Shown: piece after piece, positions 18,577 through 26,900 of the stretch
How the letters are laid out: every line of letters begins with the position of its first letter
Position numbering within the stretch: position 1 is the stretch's first letter
DNA from: Verrucomicrobiota bacterium
GTDB taxonomy: Bacteria > Verrucomicrobiota > Verrucomicrobiia > Limisphaerales > J093
Reading direction: 5' to 3'
Assembly (NCBI GenBank): GCA_012517065.1
Contig: JAAYVR010000164.1
Coordinates: 1 to 44,478 of the forward strand
Length of the DNA: 44,478 bases
Made by a program: the position numbers and the translations under genes
Notes under the pieces: generated by a model
Told to the model about the DNA's origin: nothing
The model's database searches: none
What the model saw: the letters and a program-made list of their open reading frames with translations, nothing else

Positions 18577-18916
18577 AGCGCCAACGGCGCGGTCCATACC
18601 AGCGTGGGGCGAAGCCCCACGACGAGGGCCATCTCGACATCATTTTCCACAATCCAAGGGCTGAAAGCCCGGACTATCCCAGCACCGTTTTCGCGTGTTT
18701 CGTGTGTTTCGTGGTTCATGCAATGTCCATGCAGCCCATTCGCCCTGACTTCTCGTCGGAATGAATCTTTGGGTGCCGTGGTCTGGTCAGGCGGCGAGAT
18801 TTGTGGCCTGGGCGGAATAGTGTCACAAAACCGAGCGGATTTGGAAAAGAGGGGCCGATAGTTCGATTGGTTTCAACCACTAAAAACGCGAAGTACGCGA
18901 AAAGGGTTTTGCAGAT
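18577..18916 (-). repeat. Composite repeat E-A-D (copy 2, inverted)
   Basis: This is the reverse complement of 4027-4377: module D at 18577-18720, A3 at 18748-18804 and E at 18810-18916. The D hairpins are intact here (GTGGGGC-GAA-GCCCCAC; GGGCTGAAAGCCC). Confidence 0.85.
18748..18804 (-). repeat. Family A hairpin element, copy A3
   Basis: Arms 18748-18758 and 18792-18804 enclose a 33-nt loop (18759-18791) in reverse orientation. The stem pair G18755:C18795 replaces the A:T pair of A1. Confidence 0.8.
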
Positions 18917-18925
18917 GACGTGGTA

Positions 18926-19024
18926 TGGGGACAGGCACGTTGTTTGCGCATAGAAACAAAGCGGCAGCAAGCTGCCGCACTCCAAACGCTTCGCGCCTAC
19001 CAACGCCCACTGCGTCCGCCGCAG
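18926..19024 (+). repeat. Family B repeat, copy B3
   Basis: It has the same head, hairpin and tail as B1 and B2. The rest of the island to 19268 shows no gene; 19025-19268 has no repeat that I can match elsewhere in the window. Confidence 0.88.
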
Positions 19025-19268
19025 CGCGTGAAAAACCATTGCGATCAGCGCGCTCCTCCTTGCGACGGAGTCGGGGCACATATTTTGCGGCCCGGCGTGA
19101 CCGACAGCCCAAGCTGGCGCAGGAGCCGGCGGTGCTCGTCAGGTAATTTCAGTTCCGGGCACACCGGGCTGCAAAATACGGAGGTTAGCAAAGTTCTGCC
19201 TCAGACCAGCCAGCCATGCTGGACCGCGATGCGCAACCGATTTTCTGTCCTCACGCGCTGGGTTTCGC

Positions 19269-20546
19269 TCAACGTTTGCGGCGCTGGGCAAGGACGGCTG
19301 CGACTATGATCACGCCTGTGAGCATCAAACGGCTCGCTTCGGGCACGGCGTTGATGCTCAGTATCTTCTCGAGGTACCCGATCGTCAGAGTGCCCAACAG
19401 CGTCAGCCCAATGCCGCCGCGTCCGCCCGTGAGCGTGGTGCCGCCAATTACTACTATGGCTATTGCTGTGAGTTCGTAACCGGCTCCGGTCTCAGGATCG
19501 CCTTGTTGTTCCTGTGCAGCCTGGCACAAGCCCGCCACTCCCGCCAACAACCCGCTCGCAACATAGGAAAGAATCTTCGTGCTTGTCACCGGTACACCAG
19601 AGAGCCTTGCAGCTTCCTCGTTACCCCCAATGGCGTACAAGTGGGTGCCCCACCTGTGTCTCGCCAGAAGAATCCACGTGAGCACTGCGCAGACGATGAA
19701 TATTACCGTTACGACCGACAGGTTACCGTCCAATATGCGGCTGTCGATGAACCGGAACACTGCCGGAACATCGACGTATCGGAATGTTCCATCCGGGTTT
19801 TTGACGGCGGTAGAAATCTTGGTACCGCCAGAGACCGTTTTTGCCAGTCCGCGCGCAAAAACCATCATGGCCAGCGTTGCCACAAACGGTTGTATGCGGA
19901 ACCCCGCTGTTATGGTACCCGCAAGGCCGCCGCACATGGCCCCGAGCAACAAACACGCGGGCACAGAAACCCATGGTTGCCATCCCCAATGAATGCTCAT
20001 TAGTGAAAAAGTCACCGACACCAAAGCAAGCACGCTGCCCACGCCAAGGTCTATCCCGCCACCGATTATCACAAGAGTCATCCCGCACGCCAGCAGCCCA
20101 AATACCGAGGCTTGTCTGAGCGCATCGCGGTGTGTCCCGACTATGCCGAACGCGCCTTCGGCGCTGAAAACCACCCCAAGGAGAAAAACAAGCACCAGCG
20201 CGAGTATTGCTCTGCACACAGGCAGATTCAGCCAGCTCGCCACACCGCGGGTTTCACGTCCGGCCCGGGCTGCGACGGCAAGACCAATTATTGCGCCGAC
20301 GTAGAAAACAACCTTGATCGCTGTAAGCGCGTGGCAATGAAAAAGGTTCATGGCCAGACCCAGCACTGAGCTGATACCGGGCAAACCCGTTATCGCGGTC
20401 TGCATCTTCTGATCAAGCTCGCCAAACCCGGCCAAAACCTCAGCCGCAAACAGAGCAATTAGAATCAGCAATGAAACAAGGAAAATGCCCAGACCGATCG
20501 TTGCGCGGGCTGTTCCAGGCGAATACTGGTGGTTCTGATGTGCCAT
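19269..20546 (-). CDS. Ribose/sugar-type ABC transporter permease (RbsC-like)
   Basis: This inner-membrane permease of the branched-chain amino acid/ribose type would form the channel of a CUT2-type importer. The C-terminal three-quarters match the family: GGGIDLGVGSVLAL (about 165-178), AGFRIQPFVATLAMM, and GAGYELTAIAIVVIGGTTLTGG near 362-383. At 425 residues it is about 100 longer than RbsC, the excess being an N-terminal block (about 1-110) with two or three added hydrophobic segments. ATG 20546 lies 6 bp after the ATPase stop, with a GAGG about 10 nt upstream. No periplasmic binding protein gene accompanies it, so the substrate cannot be inferred. Confidence 0.9.
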   Translation of the reverse strand: MAHQNHQYSPGTARATIGLGIFLVSLLILIALFAAEVLAGFGELDQKMQTAITGLPGISSVLGLAMNLFHCHALTAIKVVFYVGAIIGLAVAARAGRETRGVASWLNLPVCRAILALVLVFLLGVVFSAEGAFGIVGTHRDALRQASVFGLLACGMTLVIIGGGIDLGVGSVLALVSVTFSLMSIHWGWQPWVSVPACLLLGAMCGGLAGTITAGFRIQPFVATLAMMVFARGLAKTVSGGTKISTAVKNPDGTFRYVDVPAVFRFIDSRILDGNLSVVTVIFIVCAVLTWILLARHRWGTHLYAIGGNEEAARLSGVPVTSTKILSYVASGLLAGVAGLCQAAQEQQGDPETGAGYELTAIAIVVIGGTTLTGGRGGIGLTLLGTLTIGYLEKILSINAVPEASRLMLTGVIIVAAVLAQRRKR

Positions 20547-20552
20547 GAATCA

Positions 20553-22118
20553 TCATCCTCTATTTGCCATCTGCCTGCCCATGGCGGCGGCCAAAACACG
20601 TTCCGGCGTCGCCGAAGACCTGTCGAATTCGGCCGTGACCATGCCACGGTGCAACACAATGATCCTGTCGCTCATTGCAAGCAGTTCAGGCAGTTCCGAC
20701 GTGATAAGCAGAATTGCGAGCCCTTGCTGTGTGAGGGCGTCCATGAGTTGGTAAACTTCACGCTTCGCACCCACGTCGATTCCGCGGGTCGGTTCGTCGA
20801 GCAGCAAAAGCCGCGGTTCGGTTTGAAGCCATTTTGCCAACGCGACCTTCTGTTGATTTCCACCCGAGAGCCATTCGACTTCCATGTCAAGCGACGCCGC
20901 CCTAAGCGAGACACGGTCGCACAAACTGGCTGTAATAGAGCGCTCGAGGGCAGGCCGCCGCCATCCCATTGGCGAAATCCTCGGCAAACCGGCGAGTGTC
21001 GCGTTGGCAATAACCGACATTGACAGCACAAGTCCGGTGGCTTTCCGGTCGTTGGTAAGAAGAGCAACGCCCTGGGAAATGGCAGTCGATGGCGATTGAA
21101 TTCGCAGAAGCTTGCCATCCAGCAATGCTTCGCCCCGTACATTCTGGCCGTAGGCACCAAAAAGGCCCATGAAAAGTTCGCTCGCGCCCGATCCTTGCAA
21201 TCCCCCGATGCCAACGATCTCGCCTGCCCTGACGACAAGATCAACGTTCTCGACCGGCGGCCGCAGTTGGCCGTGCATGGGCAACACGGTGAAACCGCGC
21301 AACCTCAACCGTTCGTGGCCCGGCGTTGCTGCATGCCGGGGAAATTGCTCTTCGATTTCGCGTCCAACCAGCCACTGAATCAAACGCGCAGGCGGCAAGT
21401 CCGAAGCTGGTGCAGTCCCAACATGCTCGCCGTCTCTGAGCACGGTGATTCTGTCGGCAATGCGCTGAATCTCCTCCATCTTGTGCGTTATATATACGAT
21501 CCCACAACCGCGCTGTTTCAGGTCCTTGACAAGATTGAACAACTTTTCGACCTCTGGCGCGTTCAGGGCCGACGTGGGTTCGTCCATGACAATAACACGT
21601 GCATTTCGCGCGAGTGCTTTTGCAATCTCCGTCAACTGTTGCTGTGCGATCGGCAGGTCTTCAACGCGTGATTCCACCGGGATTTCAATGCCGAGCTGAT
21701 CGAGAAGCTGTTGTGCGCGACGCCGCTGCTCGTCGTGGTCAACAAATCCCCTCTTCACAATCGACCGCCCGAGAAACACGTTATCTGCCACGGTCATTGT
21801 TGGAACAAGGGACAGTTCCTGGTAGATCACAGCCACGCCGAGTGCGGCGGCGTCGGAGGGCGACTTCGGCCGGACGAGCCGTCCTTGAATCCAAATCTCC
21901 CCGTCGAATTCCGTGTGCACGCCGCCGAGTATCTTGATCAGGGTGCTTTTCCCGGCGCCATTTTCGCCGGCCAAAACGAGCACTTCACCGGCGCGGATTT
22001 CGAGGTCAACATTGCGCAAGACCTGGTTGGCACCGAACTTCTTTGAAATGCCAACCATGCGAACCAAAGGTTCGTTGTCAGTGTCATGCGCATGTGTTAC
22101 TTGCGAACGGGGTGACAT
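20553..22118 (-). CDS. Sugar-type ABC transporter ATPase with two ATPase domains (RbsA-like)
   Basis: This cytoplasmic ATPase carries two nucleotide-binding domains in one chain, as in RbsA/MglA (CUT2). Domain 1 has Walker A GENGAGKST (51-59), an atypical signature region and Walker B VIVMDEPTSALN. Domain 2 has the degenerate P-loop GLQGSGASE usual for the second domain and a full LSGGNQQKVALAKWL signature with LLLLDEPTRGIDVGAK. ATG 22118 (521 residues) is chosen over the longer frame to 22361, whose extra 81 residues do not resemble the family. It is the upstream gene of a two-gene operon with the permease. Confidence 0.92.
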   Translation of the reverse strand: MSPRSQVTHAHDTDNEPLVRMVGISKKFGANQVLRNVDLEIRAGEVLVLAGENGAGKSTLIKILGGVHTEFDGEIWIQGRLVRPKSPSDAAALGVAVIYQELSLVPTMTVADNVFLGRSIVKRGFVDHDEQRRRAQQLLDQLGIEIPVESRVEDLPIAQQQLTEIAKALARNARVIVMDEPTSALNAPEVEKLFNLVKDLKQRGCGIVYITHKMEEIQRIADRITVLRDGEHVGTAPASDLPPARLIQWLVGREIEEQFPRHAATPGHERLRLRGFTVLPMHGQLRPPVENVDLVVRAGEIVGIGGLQGSGASELFMGLFGAYGQNVRGEALLDGKLLRIQSPSTAISQGVALLTNDRKATGLVLSMSVIANATLAGLPRISPMGWRRPALERSITASLCDRVSLRAASLDMEVEWLSGGNQQKVALAKWLQTEPRLLLLDEPTRGIDVGAKREVYQLMDALTQQGLAILLITSELPELLAMSDRIIVLHRGMVTAEFDRSSATPERVLAAAMGRQMANRG

Positions 22119-22268
22119 TGGCGCGAATGCTAGTGCTGGCCAGATCAAAAGACCAAGCCATTTTTCTTGCTTGTTTGCCGCGGTCCAAGTTCGCACTCTA
22201 TTGTCGTTGGGCGGACCCGGCACGCCGGAACCAGGGATTATCCAGCGCCGTGTCTGCGATCGAGTGCA

Positions 22269-22436
22269 ATGTTTGGGCGTGAAAAAAAACATGGCGACCA
22301 CAGGTATTACCTGCTGCCGGGCATGGGGCGCAGCAACAGGCGCCACCGCCGTCGCGTGCAAAGGGTGGCAATCATTTTCGGGATTCTAGTTTCAGGCCTT
22401 GTTGCGGCTCTGCTCTATTTCCTGAACAATCGTTAG
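22269..22436 (+). CDS. Small single-span membrane protein (55 aa)
   Basis: I do not know its function. The frame encodes a charged, His/Arg-rich N-terminal half (KKHGDHRYYLLPGMG, then RRHRRR) followed by one hydrophobic helix (about 33-51) and a short NNR tail. The positive-inside rule places the N-terminus in the cytoplasm. It is divergent from the ABC operon (150 bp apart). The contrast between basic head and clean helix, in a region otherwise without repeats, argues for a real gene; no strong ribosome binding site is visible. ATG 22323 would be a shorter alternative. Confidence 0.5.
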   Translation: MFGREKKHGDHRYYLLPGMGRSNRRHRRRVQRVAIIFGILVSGLVAALLYFLNNR

Positions 22437-22503
22437 CCTGCATACTTATACCCTGAGCAGTCTGCGAAACAGGTGTCTTCAAGCAACCAAGGAATATGCG
22501 GGC

Positions 22504-22568
22504 CCCGGAAATCTCACCGGAGTGAAGCTTTGGGTGTCTTGGGCTGGTCAAGCGGTAAGATTTCCGGG
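22504..22568 (-). repeat. Family A hairpin element, copy A4
   Basis: This is the longest stem: 22504-22519 pairs with 22553-22568 with one mismatch (C22515/A22557), and the loop is 33 nt (22520-22552) in reverse orientation. It lies 30 nt beyond the stop of the minus-strand gene at 22599. Confidence 0.9.
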
Positions 22569-22598
22569 TTGAGGGGGCTCCGCCTACGAAACCGTCTG

Positions 22599-23270
22599 TC
22601 ACTGCCCTGCCGCTTCCGGCCAGATGAGTGCCCGCAACAGGTCCAGCCACGAGATTTTGGTCTGTTCGGTTTCGACTTCTCGCTTGATCGTTTCAAAATC
22701 AAGCACGGGTGGCGGCGGTGACAATACGATGTCTGCATTCTCAGAAACCCGCTGAAGACCAAGCGAGCCGTCGCCGCTGACGGTAACAATCCACCGCCCC
22801 TCATCAAGACGCCGGTACACCGCCTTCCCCACAGCAGTGGTATTCGTGTCCCAGTTTATCCCGGCGAGACTTGGATCAATCACCGTTCCCGCCTCTGGTG
22901 GCGTGGTGGAATCAAACACACGCCGAATCCAAAGTCGCCCGTCCAGCACAACATAATCCACGTACACTTCCTTGTCCGGCCGACACGAAGTGGGAAACTC
23001 CCGGGTCACACCGTCGGCTGTGCGCACGGCGACCATCACATTGGTTCCCCTGACGCGCAATTCAGTGACAGCGGTGCGGCTGATCGCGCGGTTGTACTCC
23101 TTGCGCAGCCGTTCGTAATCAGCCGCCACGGTCTCGAGTCGTTTTGCGTAAATCCGTGCGCCAACCCGCGCGCGCCCGAAAGCCCAAAGCGCGATCAACG
23201 CCGAGCAGACAACAGCGATCAAGAGCGCGATTTCCAACCATGCGCGCAACTGCTTCGTAATGCTTTCCAT
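22599..23270 (-). CDS. Unrecognised membrane-anchored protein with coiled coil
   Basis: I do not recognise this 223-residue protein. It has one N-terminal membrane helix (about 12-32) and a short helical, probably coiled-coil segment (about 38-62). A beta-rich C-terminal region of about 150 residues includes VYVDYVVLDGRLWIRRVFD and GRWIVTVSGDGSLGL. The anchor plus coiled coil suggests a periplasmic or cytoplasmic domain held at the membrane. ATG 23270 is preferred to GTG 23276. It is bracketed by two family A elements in the same orientation (A4 and A5). Confidence 0.75.
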   Translation of the reverse strand: MESITKQLRAWLEIALLIAVVCSALIALWAFGRARVGARIYAKRLETVAADYERLRKEYNRAISRTAVTELRVRGTNVMVAVRTADGVTREFPTSCRPDKEVYVDYVVLDGRLWIRRVFDSTTPPEAGTVIDPSLAGINWDTNTTAVGKAVYRRLDEGRWIVTVSGDGSLGLQRVSENADIVLSPPPPVLDFETIKREVETEQTKISWLDLLRALIWPEAAGQ

Positions 23271-23427
23271 TCCCACGCTTCAAGTTCGACACGAACCCGC
23301 AGAAACTCACGGATGCCGCAAAACAGTTTCCGTCATCGTTGTTCGCGGCAAACACATTGCCCGCGCCGATGCGTAACTGTGAGCATGGCCACCGGCCGCA
23401 AAGCGTTCAAGACTTTTGCCTTGAGCC

Positions 23428-23487
23428 CGGCAACCTCACCGGATTGAAGGCATGGGTGAATCCGAGGGCTGGCCGGTGATGTTTCCG
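23428..23487 (-). repeat. Family A hairpin element, copy A5
   Basis: Arms 23428-23441 and 23474-23487 pair with two mismatches; the loop is 32 nt. It ends two bases beyond the stop of the SSS symporter gene, as if it formed that transcript's 3' end. Confidence 0.8.
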
Positions 23488-23489
23488 TG

Positions 23490-25301
23490 CTACCGATCCT
23501 GCGGCAAGTACCCGTCGCCCTTGGCGATCCGATCGAACCAGGTGAATTTGAGAATCACCGCACCGGCCACGAGCACTGCGAAAGTGGCGCCAACACGCCC
23601 CCATTGTTTCAGAATAACGTACACAGGCGCAGATACCATTGCGATTTGCCACACAATTCCAACAAGCACATTGAACCAGTCGCGTCCACAGTCGCGATTT
23701 GGCTCGAGCTGAGGCGTCTCAGCGCGGCATTTATCGAGTATTGGCTTCCAGAATCCCCATGGCCTGACAGTGCGGTAAAAGGACTTCAGCACATCCTCCG
23801 GCTCCGGGGCGGTGGCAAGGCAAACAACAACGGAAACGATTGCGCTTATAGCGAGTATTGACATGAACAGATTCACATCTTTCAAGGTTGGCCATAGTCC
23901 CGGGATGACCAGCGCACTTGCTGTACCTGCAGCCATTCCAGCCCAAAAACCATGTCCGTTAAACCGCCACCAATGCCATTTGAGGACGTTCGGAACAACA
24001 AAAGCCGGCACAAGGGCGTTTGCCACCCACTTGGTGACCGAATGCACGTTGAGCGTGGTGTATCCGAAGCCAATCCCCGCAGCGATCACAACAATTGACC
24101 ACACATAACCCCAGCGCACGTAATGCCGCGCCGGTGCGTCTGATCGCACGTATCGCCTGTAGATGTCGTTAACAATGTATGCAACGCCGGAGTTCACCGT
24201 TGACACAAAAGTGCTCATGAACGCCGCAATCAAACCCGCTAGAATGAGCCCTTTGCATCCAACCGGCAGATACTGCGCCACAACTGCGGGCAGCACCTGC
24301 TCGAAATCGACTTTTGCGCCCATCCCGCGCAGTTGGTCGCTGAAGAAAACCATGCCGAGCACGCCAATGCCAGCTATCAGCAGAAACCGCGGCGCAAGGG
24401 ACACAATACACATCACAAGGTTCTCCAACGCCGCTTCCCGCGGATTCCTGGTCGAGAGCACGTGTTGGATGGCGTAATTGGGAGTTGGCCCGGCCATGCT
24501 CACAAGCACTCCTTTGATGAAAAGCATCAAAATCAGAAACCCGAAAAGCTCGTAGCCCTGATCGTGGATCACCTTGGTGAGCGCGGGCATCTTCTCCGAC
24601 CAATCGAGGTCAAGTCGCCAGCCAAAGAACAGATTGTCCCAACCCGCAGGAACCGCCGCCATGACCTGGTCAGGGGTTGTCTTCATCATTGCAACCACGG
24701 CGATGATCACCGCAGCCAGAGTAATTAAGCCAAACTGGATCAAATCGTTCAGAACAACCGAGTACATGCCGCCCAGCACGCAGTATGCGCCGGCAACCAG
24801 CATTATGATTAGTGCGTACGTGTCCGGACTCCATCCGAACGGGAAAAATGGCGCTGCGAACTTGCCCAGTGGCTTAAACGCATAACTCAGGAAACCCACA
24901 ACGCTCACCAGCGCATAAACAACCACGCTCACATACGCCAGCTCGCCGCCAAGTCCTTTGCCGAACCGGGTTCGCATCCACTCAGCCCCGGTGAGCACAT
25001 TCGAGCGGCGCACCCATGTCCCGAGATAAACCATGCGAAAAACCACATTGAATAGCGGCCAAATCCAAAGCAGGAACAGTCCTTTCGCACCGTAAATGTA
25101 AAGCATGGTGACAAACCACATCGTGCCGCCTATGTCAACGCCGCTCGACCCATGCGCCACGCCGATGATCCACCATGGGAGGCTTTTTCCTGCGAGGAAG
25201 TAAGACTCGGAATCTTTGGCGGCCTTCTTTGTCACCCACGCGCCCACAGCCACCATCAAAATCATGTAGGCTACGATGATGGCGATATCGATAACGTGCA
25301 C
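23490..25301 (-). CDS. Sodium:solute symporter (SSS family)
   Basis: This sodium-coupled importer of the SSS family (relatives carry glucose, proline, sialic acid and other solutes) has about 603 residues and 13 or more hydrophobic segments. The first helix (about 3-22) is followed by the typical ESYFLAGKSLPWWIIG stretch and GSSGVDIGGT, a sodium-site region. GTG 25301 is chosen because AAGGA lies just upstream and the first helix begins there; GTG 25340 would add 13 hydrophilic residues. It lies downstream of the Gfo/Idh/MocA gene but behind a terminator, so it is probably transcribed separately. Context suggests a sugar or sugar acid, but the sequence does not fix it. Confidence 0.92.
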   Translation of the reverse strand: MHVIDIAIIVAYMILMVAVGAWVTKKAAKDSESYFLAGKSLPWWIIGVAHGSSGVDIGGTMWFVTMLYIYGAKGLFLLWIWPLFNVVFRMVYLGTWVRRSNVLTGAEWMRTRFGKGLGGELAYVSVVVYALVSVVGFLSYAFKPLGKFAAPFFPFGWSPDTYALIIMLVAGAYCVLGGMYSVVLNDLIQFGLITLAAVIIAVVAMMKTTPDQVMAAVPAGWDNLFFGWRLDLDWSEKMPALTKVIHDQGYELFGFLILMLFIKGVLVSMAGPTPNYAIQHVLSTRNPREAALENLVMCIVSLAPRFLLIAGIGVLGMVFFSDQLRGMGAKVDFEQVLPAVVAQYLPVGCKGLILAGLIAAFMSTFVSTVNSGVAYIVNDIYRRYVRSDAPARHYVRWGYVWSIVVIAAGIGFGYTTLNVHSVTKWVANALVPAFVVPNVLKWHWWRFNGHGFWAGMAAGTASALVIPGLWPTLKDVNLFMSILAISAIVSVVVCLATAPEPEDVLKSFYRTVRPWGFWKPILDKCRAETPQLEPNRDCGRDWFNVLVGIVWQIAMVSAPVYVILKQWGRVGATFAVLVAGAVILKFTWFDRIAKGDGYLPQDR

Positions 25302-25340
25302 AAGATCCTTATCCCGAATGCGCGTTCCGCTGGCAAACAC

Positions 25341-25376
25341 AAAACAAAACAGGCGCGAACATTTGTCCGCGCCTGT
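25341..25376 (-). terminator. Rho-independent terminator of the Gfo/Idh/MocA gene
   Basis: A 9-bp perfect stem (25349-25357 with 25368-25376; CAGGCGCG/CGCGCCTG core) with a 10-nt loop is followed on the minus strand by TTTTGTTTT. It lies 34 nt after the stop of the gene ending at 25410. Confidence 0.85.
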
Positions 25377-25409
25377 CGTGTATAAACAAATTACGGTTGG
25401 CGCTGGTGA

Positions 25410-26801
25410 TCAGTACTCCGTTTTTCTTGTAATGCCCGGCATGGGCACCGGGTAACGCCCGTTGGCATCAGCTTTGAGCGGAGCCGGTGAATCGTCAGTG
25501 AACGTGTCGAGGCCGGGCGCCATTTCATGCGGGCAGTTCAGCATGTCTTCGAATGTGATTTCCTGTCCTGTATGTGCGGCCATGCGGCCCATGGAAGTCA
25601 CAAGGCTCGCTTCGATGCCGCGCTTTGCTTCGTTGTAAGGTTTATCGTTGCGAATGGCGTCCATGAGATCGTCCCACTCGTTTTGGTACGGGTCTTCCTG
25701 GCCGGCTGGGACCTTGGATTCCCACAGCAGATCGGCCCGGCGCGGGTTCTGGCTCTTGTAAATGGCTGATGGCCCGCCGCAGTCGCCGCTGCGTGATGCA
25801 ATCGCCATGCCTTTTGTGCCGTGGATGTAGCTGGAGTAAATTTCAGCGCATCCGGTCATGCAACGCCCGTCGAAAATGAACTTGCTGCCGTCGGCGTAAG
25901 TGTATTCGACCGAGTACACATCCATGTTCTGGTCCACATACGTTTGGCCTTCCGGGCTTGTCCGATAATGCCGTGCGCCGAGGCCCTGGGCTTTGACTGG
26001 CCACGCATTCTTCATCCAACCGAGATGATCGATGATGTGGATGTAGAAATCGCTGTAATTGCCGCCGCTTGCCCAGAGAAAACTGTGGAACCGCCTGATC
26101 TGATACATCAATTCGCTGATACCCGGGGGCTTGGGCAGCGATGAAAAGTATCCAACCGGCCCGTGCATTCGATAACCGCGCTGGAGGATGATCTCGCCGA
26201 GTTCGCCGTCTTGAATGCGTTTTGCGAGCTCTTGGAGTGCGCGGCTGTGCCGTGACATCAGGCCAACGCCCACTTTGAGGTTTTTCCGAACCGACTCCTC
26301 AGCGGTTTCCAACATCCGTTTGCTGGTAGGTCCATCAACGGTGACAGGTTTCTCCATGAAAACGTTGAGGCCCTTGTTAACGGCGTAAGCAAAATGAACC
26401 CACCGAAACGCTGGCGGGGTTGCAAAAATGGCAACATCACCCGGGCGCAAGCAATCCATGGCTTTCTTGTATCCGTCCAATCCGACGAAGCGCCTGTCCT
26501 GCGGCACGTCAACCTTGTCGCCTTTGCCCTTCTGCAGGTTCTCATAACTGCTGGCCAGCCGATCTTCAAAGACGTCCGCCATTGCAACGAGTTTGATCGG
26601 CCCGCCTTTTGTGCTAAGAGCTTGCGCTGCTGCTCCTGTGCCACGCCCGCCACACCCTATGAGGGCCACTTGGATGAGGTCCGACCCGGCAGCGTGCACA
26701 TGCGGGATTGCTACTCCAGCAAGGGCAGACGCCGCGGCGATCTTGGTTGTGTTCTTAATGAATTCCCTTCGAGTTGAAAGTGCAGATTCGTTGTTGTTCA
26801 T
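25410..26801 (-). CDS. Tat-exported Gfo/Idh/MocA family oxidoreductase
   Basis: The 463-residue protein begins with a twin-arginine signal (STRREFIK at 9-16, then an Ala-rich helix, and AHA-type cleavage near 37). A Rossmann NAD(P) site follows (VALIGCGGRG, about 45-54), with the family's EKP motif at 150-152, whose Lys is catalytic. The C-terminal sheet domain has HIIDHLGWMKNAWP, with His residues typical of the active site. Such enzymes oxidise sugars or sugar derivatives; Tat export implies folding with the bound cofactor and action in the periplasm. ATG 26801 starts directly before the Tat signal; the longer frame to 26837 is less likely. Its own terminator follows the stop. Many Verrucomicrobiota and Planctomycetota carry several paralogues. 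Confidence 0.93.
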   Translation of the reverse strand: MNNNESALSTRREFIKNTTKIAAASALAGVAIPHVHAAGSDLIQVALIGCGGRGTGAAAQALSTKGGPIKLVAMADVFEDRLASSYENLQKGKGDKVDVPQDRRFVGLDGYKKAMDCLRPGDVAIFATPPAFRWVHFAYAVNKGLNVFMEKPVTVDGPTSKRMLETAEESVRKNLKVGVGLMSRHSRALQELAKRIQDGELGEIILQRGYRMHGPVGYFSSLPKPPGISELMYQIRRFHSFLWASGGNYSDFYIHIIDHLGWMKNAWPVKAQGLGARHYRTSPEGQTYVDQNMDVYSVEYTYADGSKFIFDGRCMTGCAEIYSSYIHGTKGMAIASRSGDCGGPSAIYKSQNPRRADLLWESKVPAGQEDPYQNEWDDLMDAIRNDKPYNEAKRGIEASLVTSMGRMAAHTGQEITFEDMLNCPHEMAPGLDTFTDDSPAPLKADANGRYPVPMPGITRKTEY

Positions 26802-26900
26802 GGATTCAGGATCATGTCGGGACGGCGAGATTGTCAACGCTATATTTGTACCACACGCACACGCTGATGTCCCTTCTCGCCCCTCCGTGACTGCACGCTC

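Noticed and set aside
17565-19268. Insertion sequence or transposase behind the repeats
   Set aside because: No frame in the islands resembles a transposase, integrase or RAYT protein, and no terminal inverted repeats with target duplications were found.
22119-22361. Longer N-terminus of the ABC ATPase (start near 22361)
   Set aside because: The 81 added residues do not resemble the family, overlap the divergent small ORF and would make the protein atypically long.
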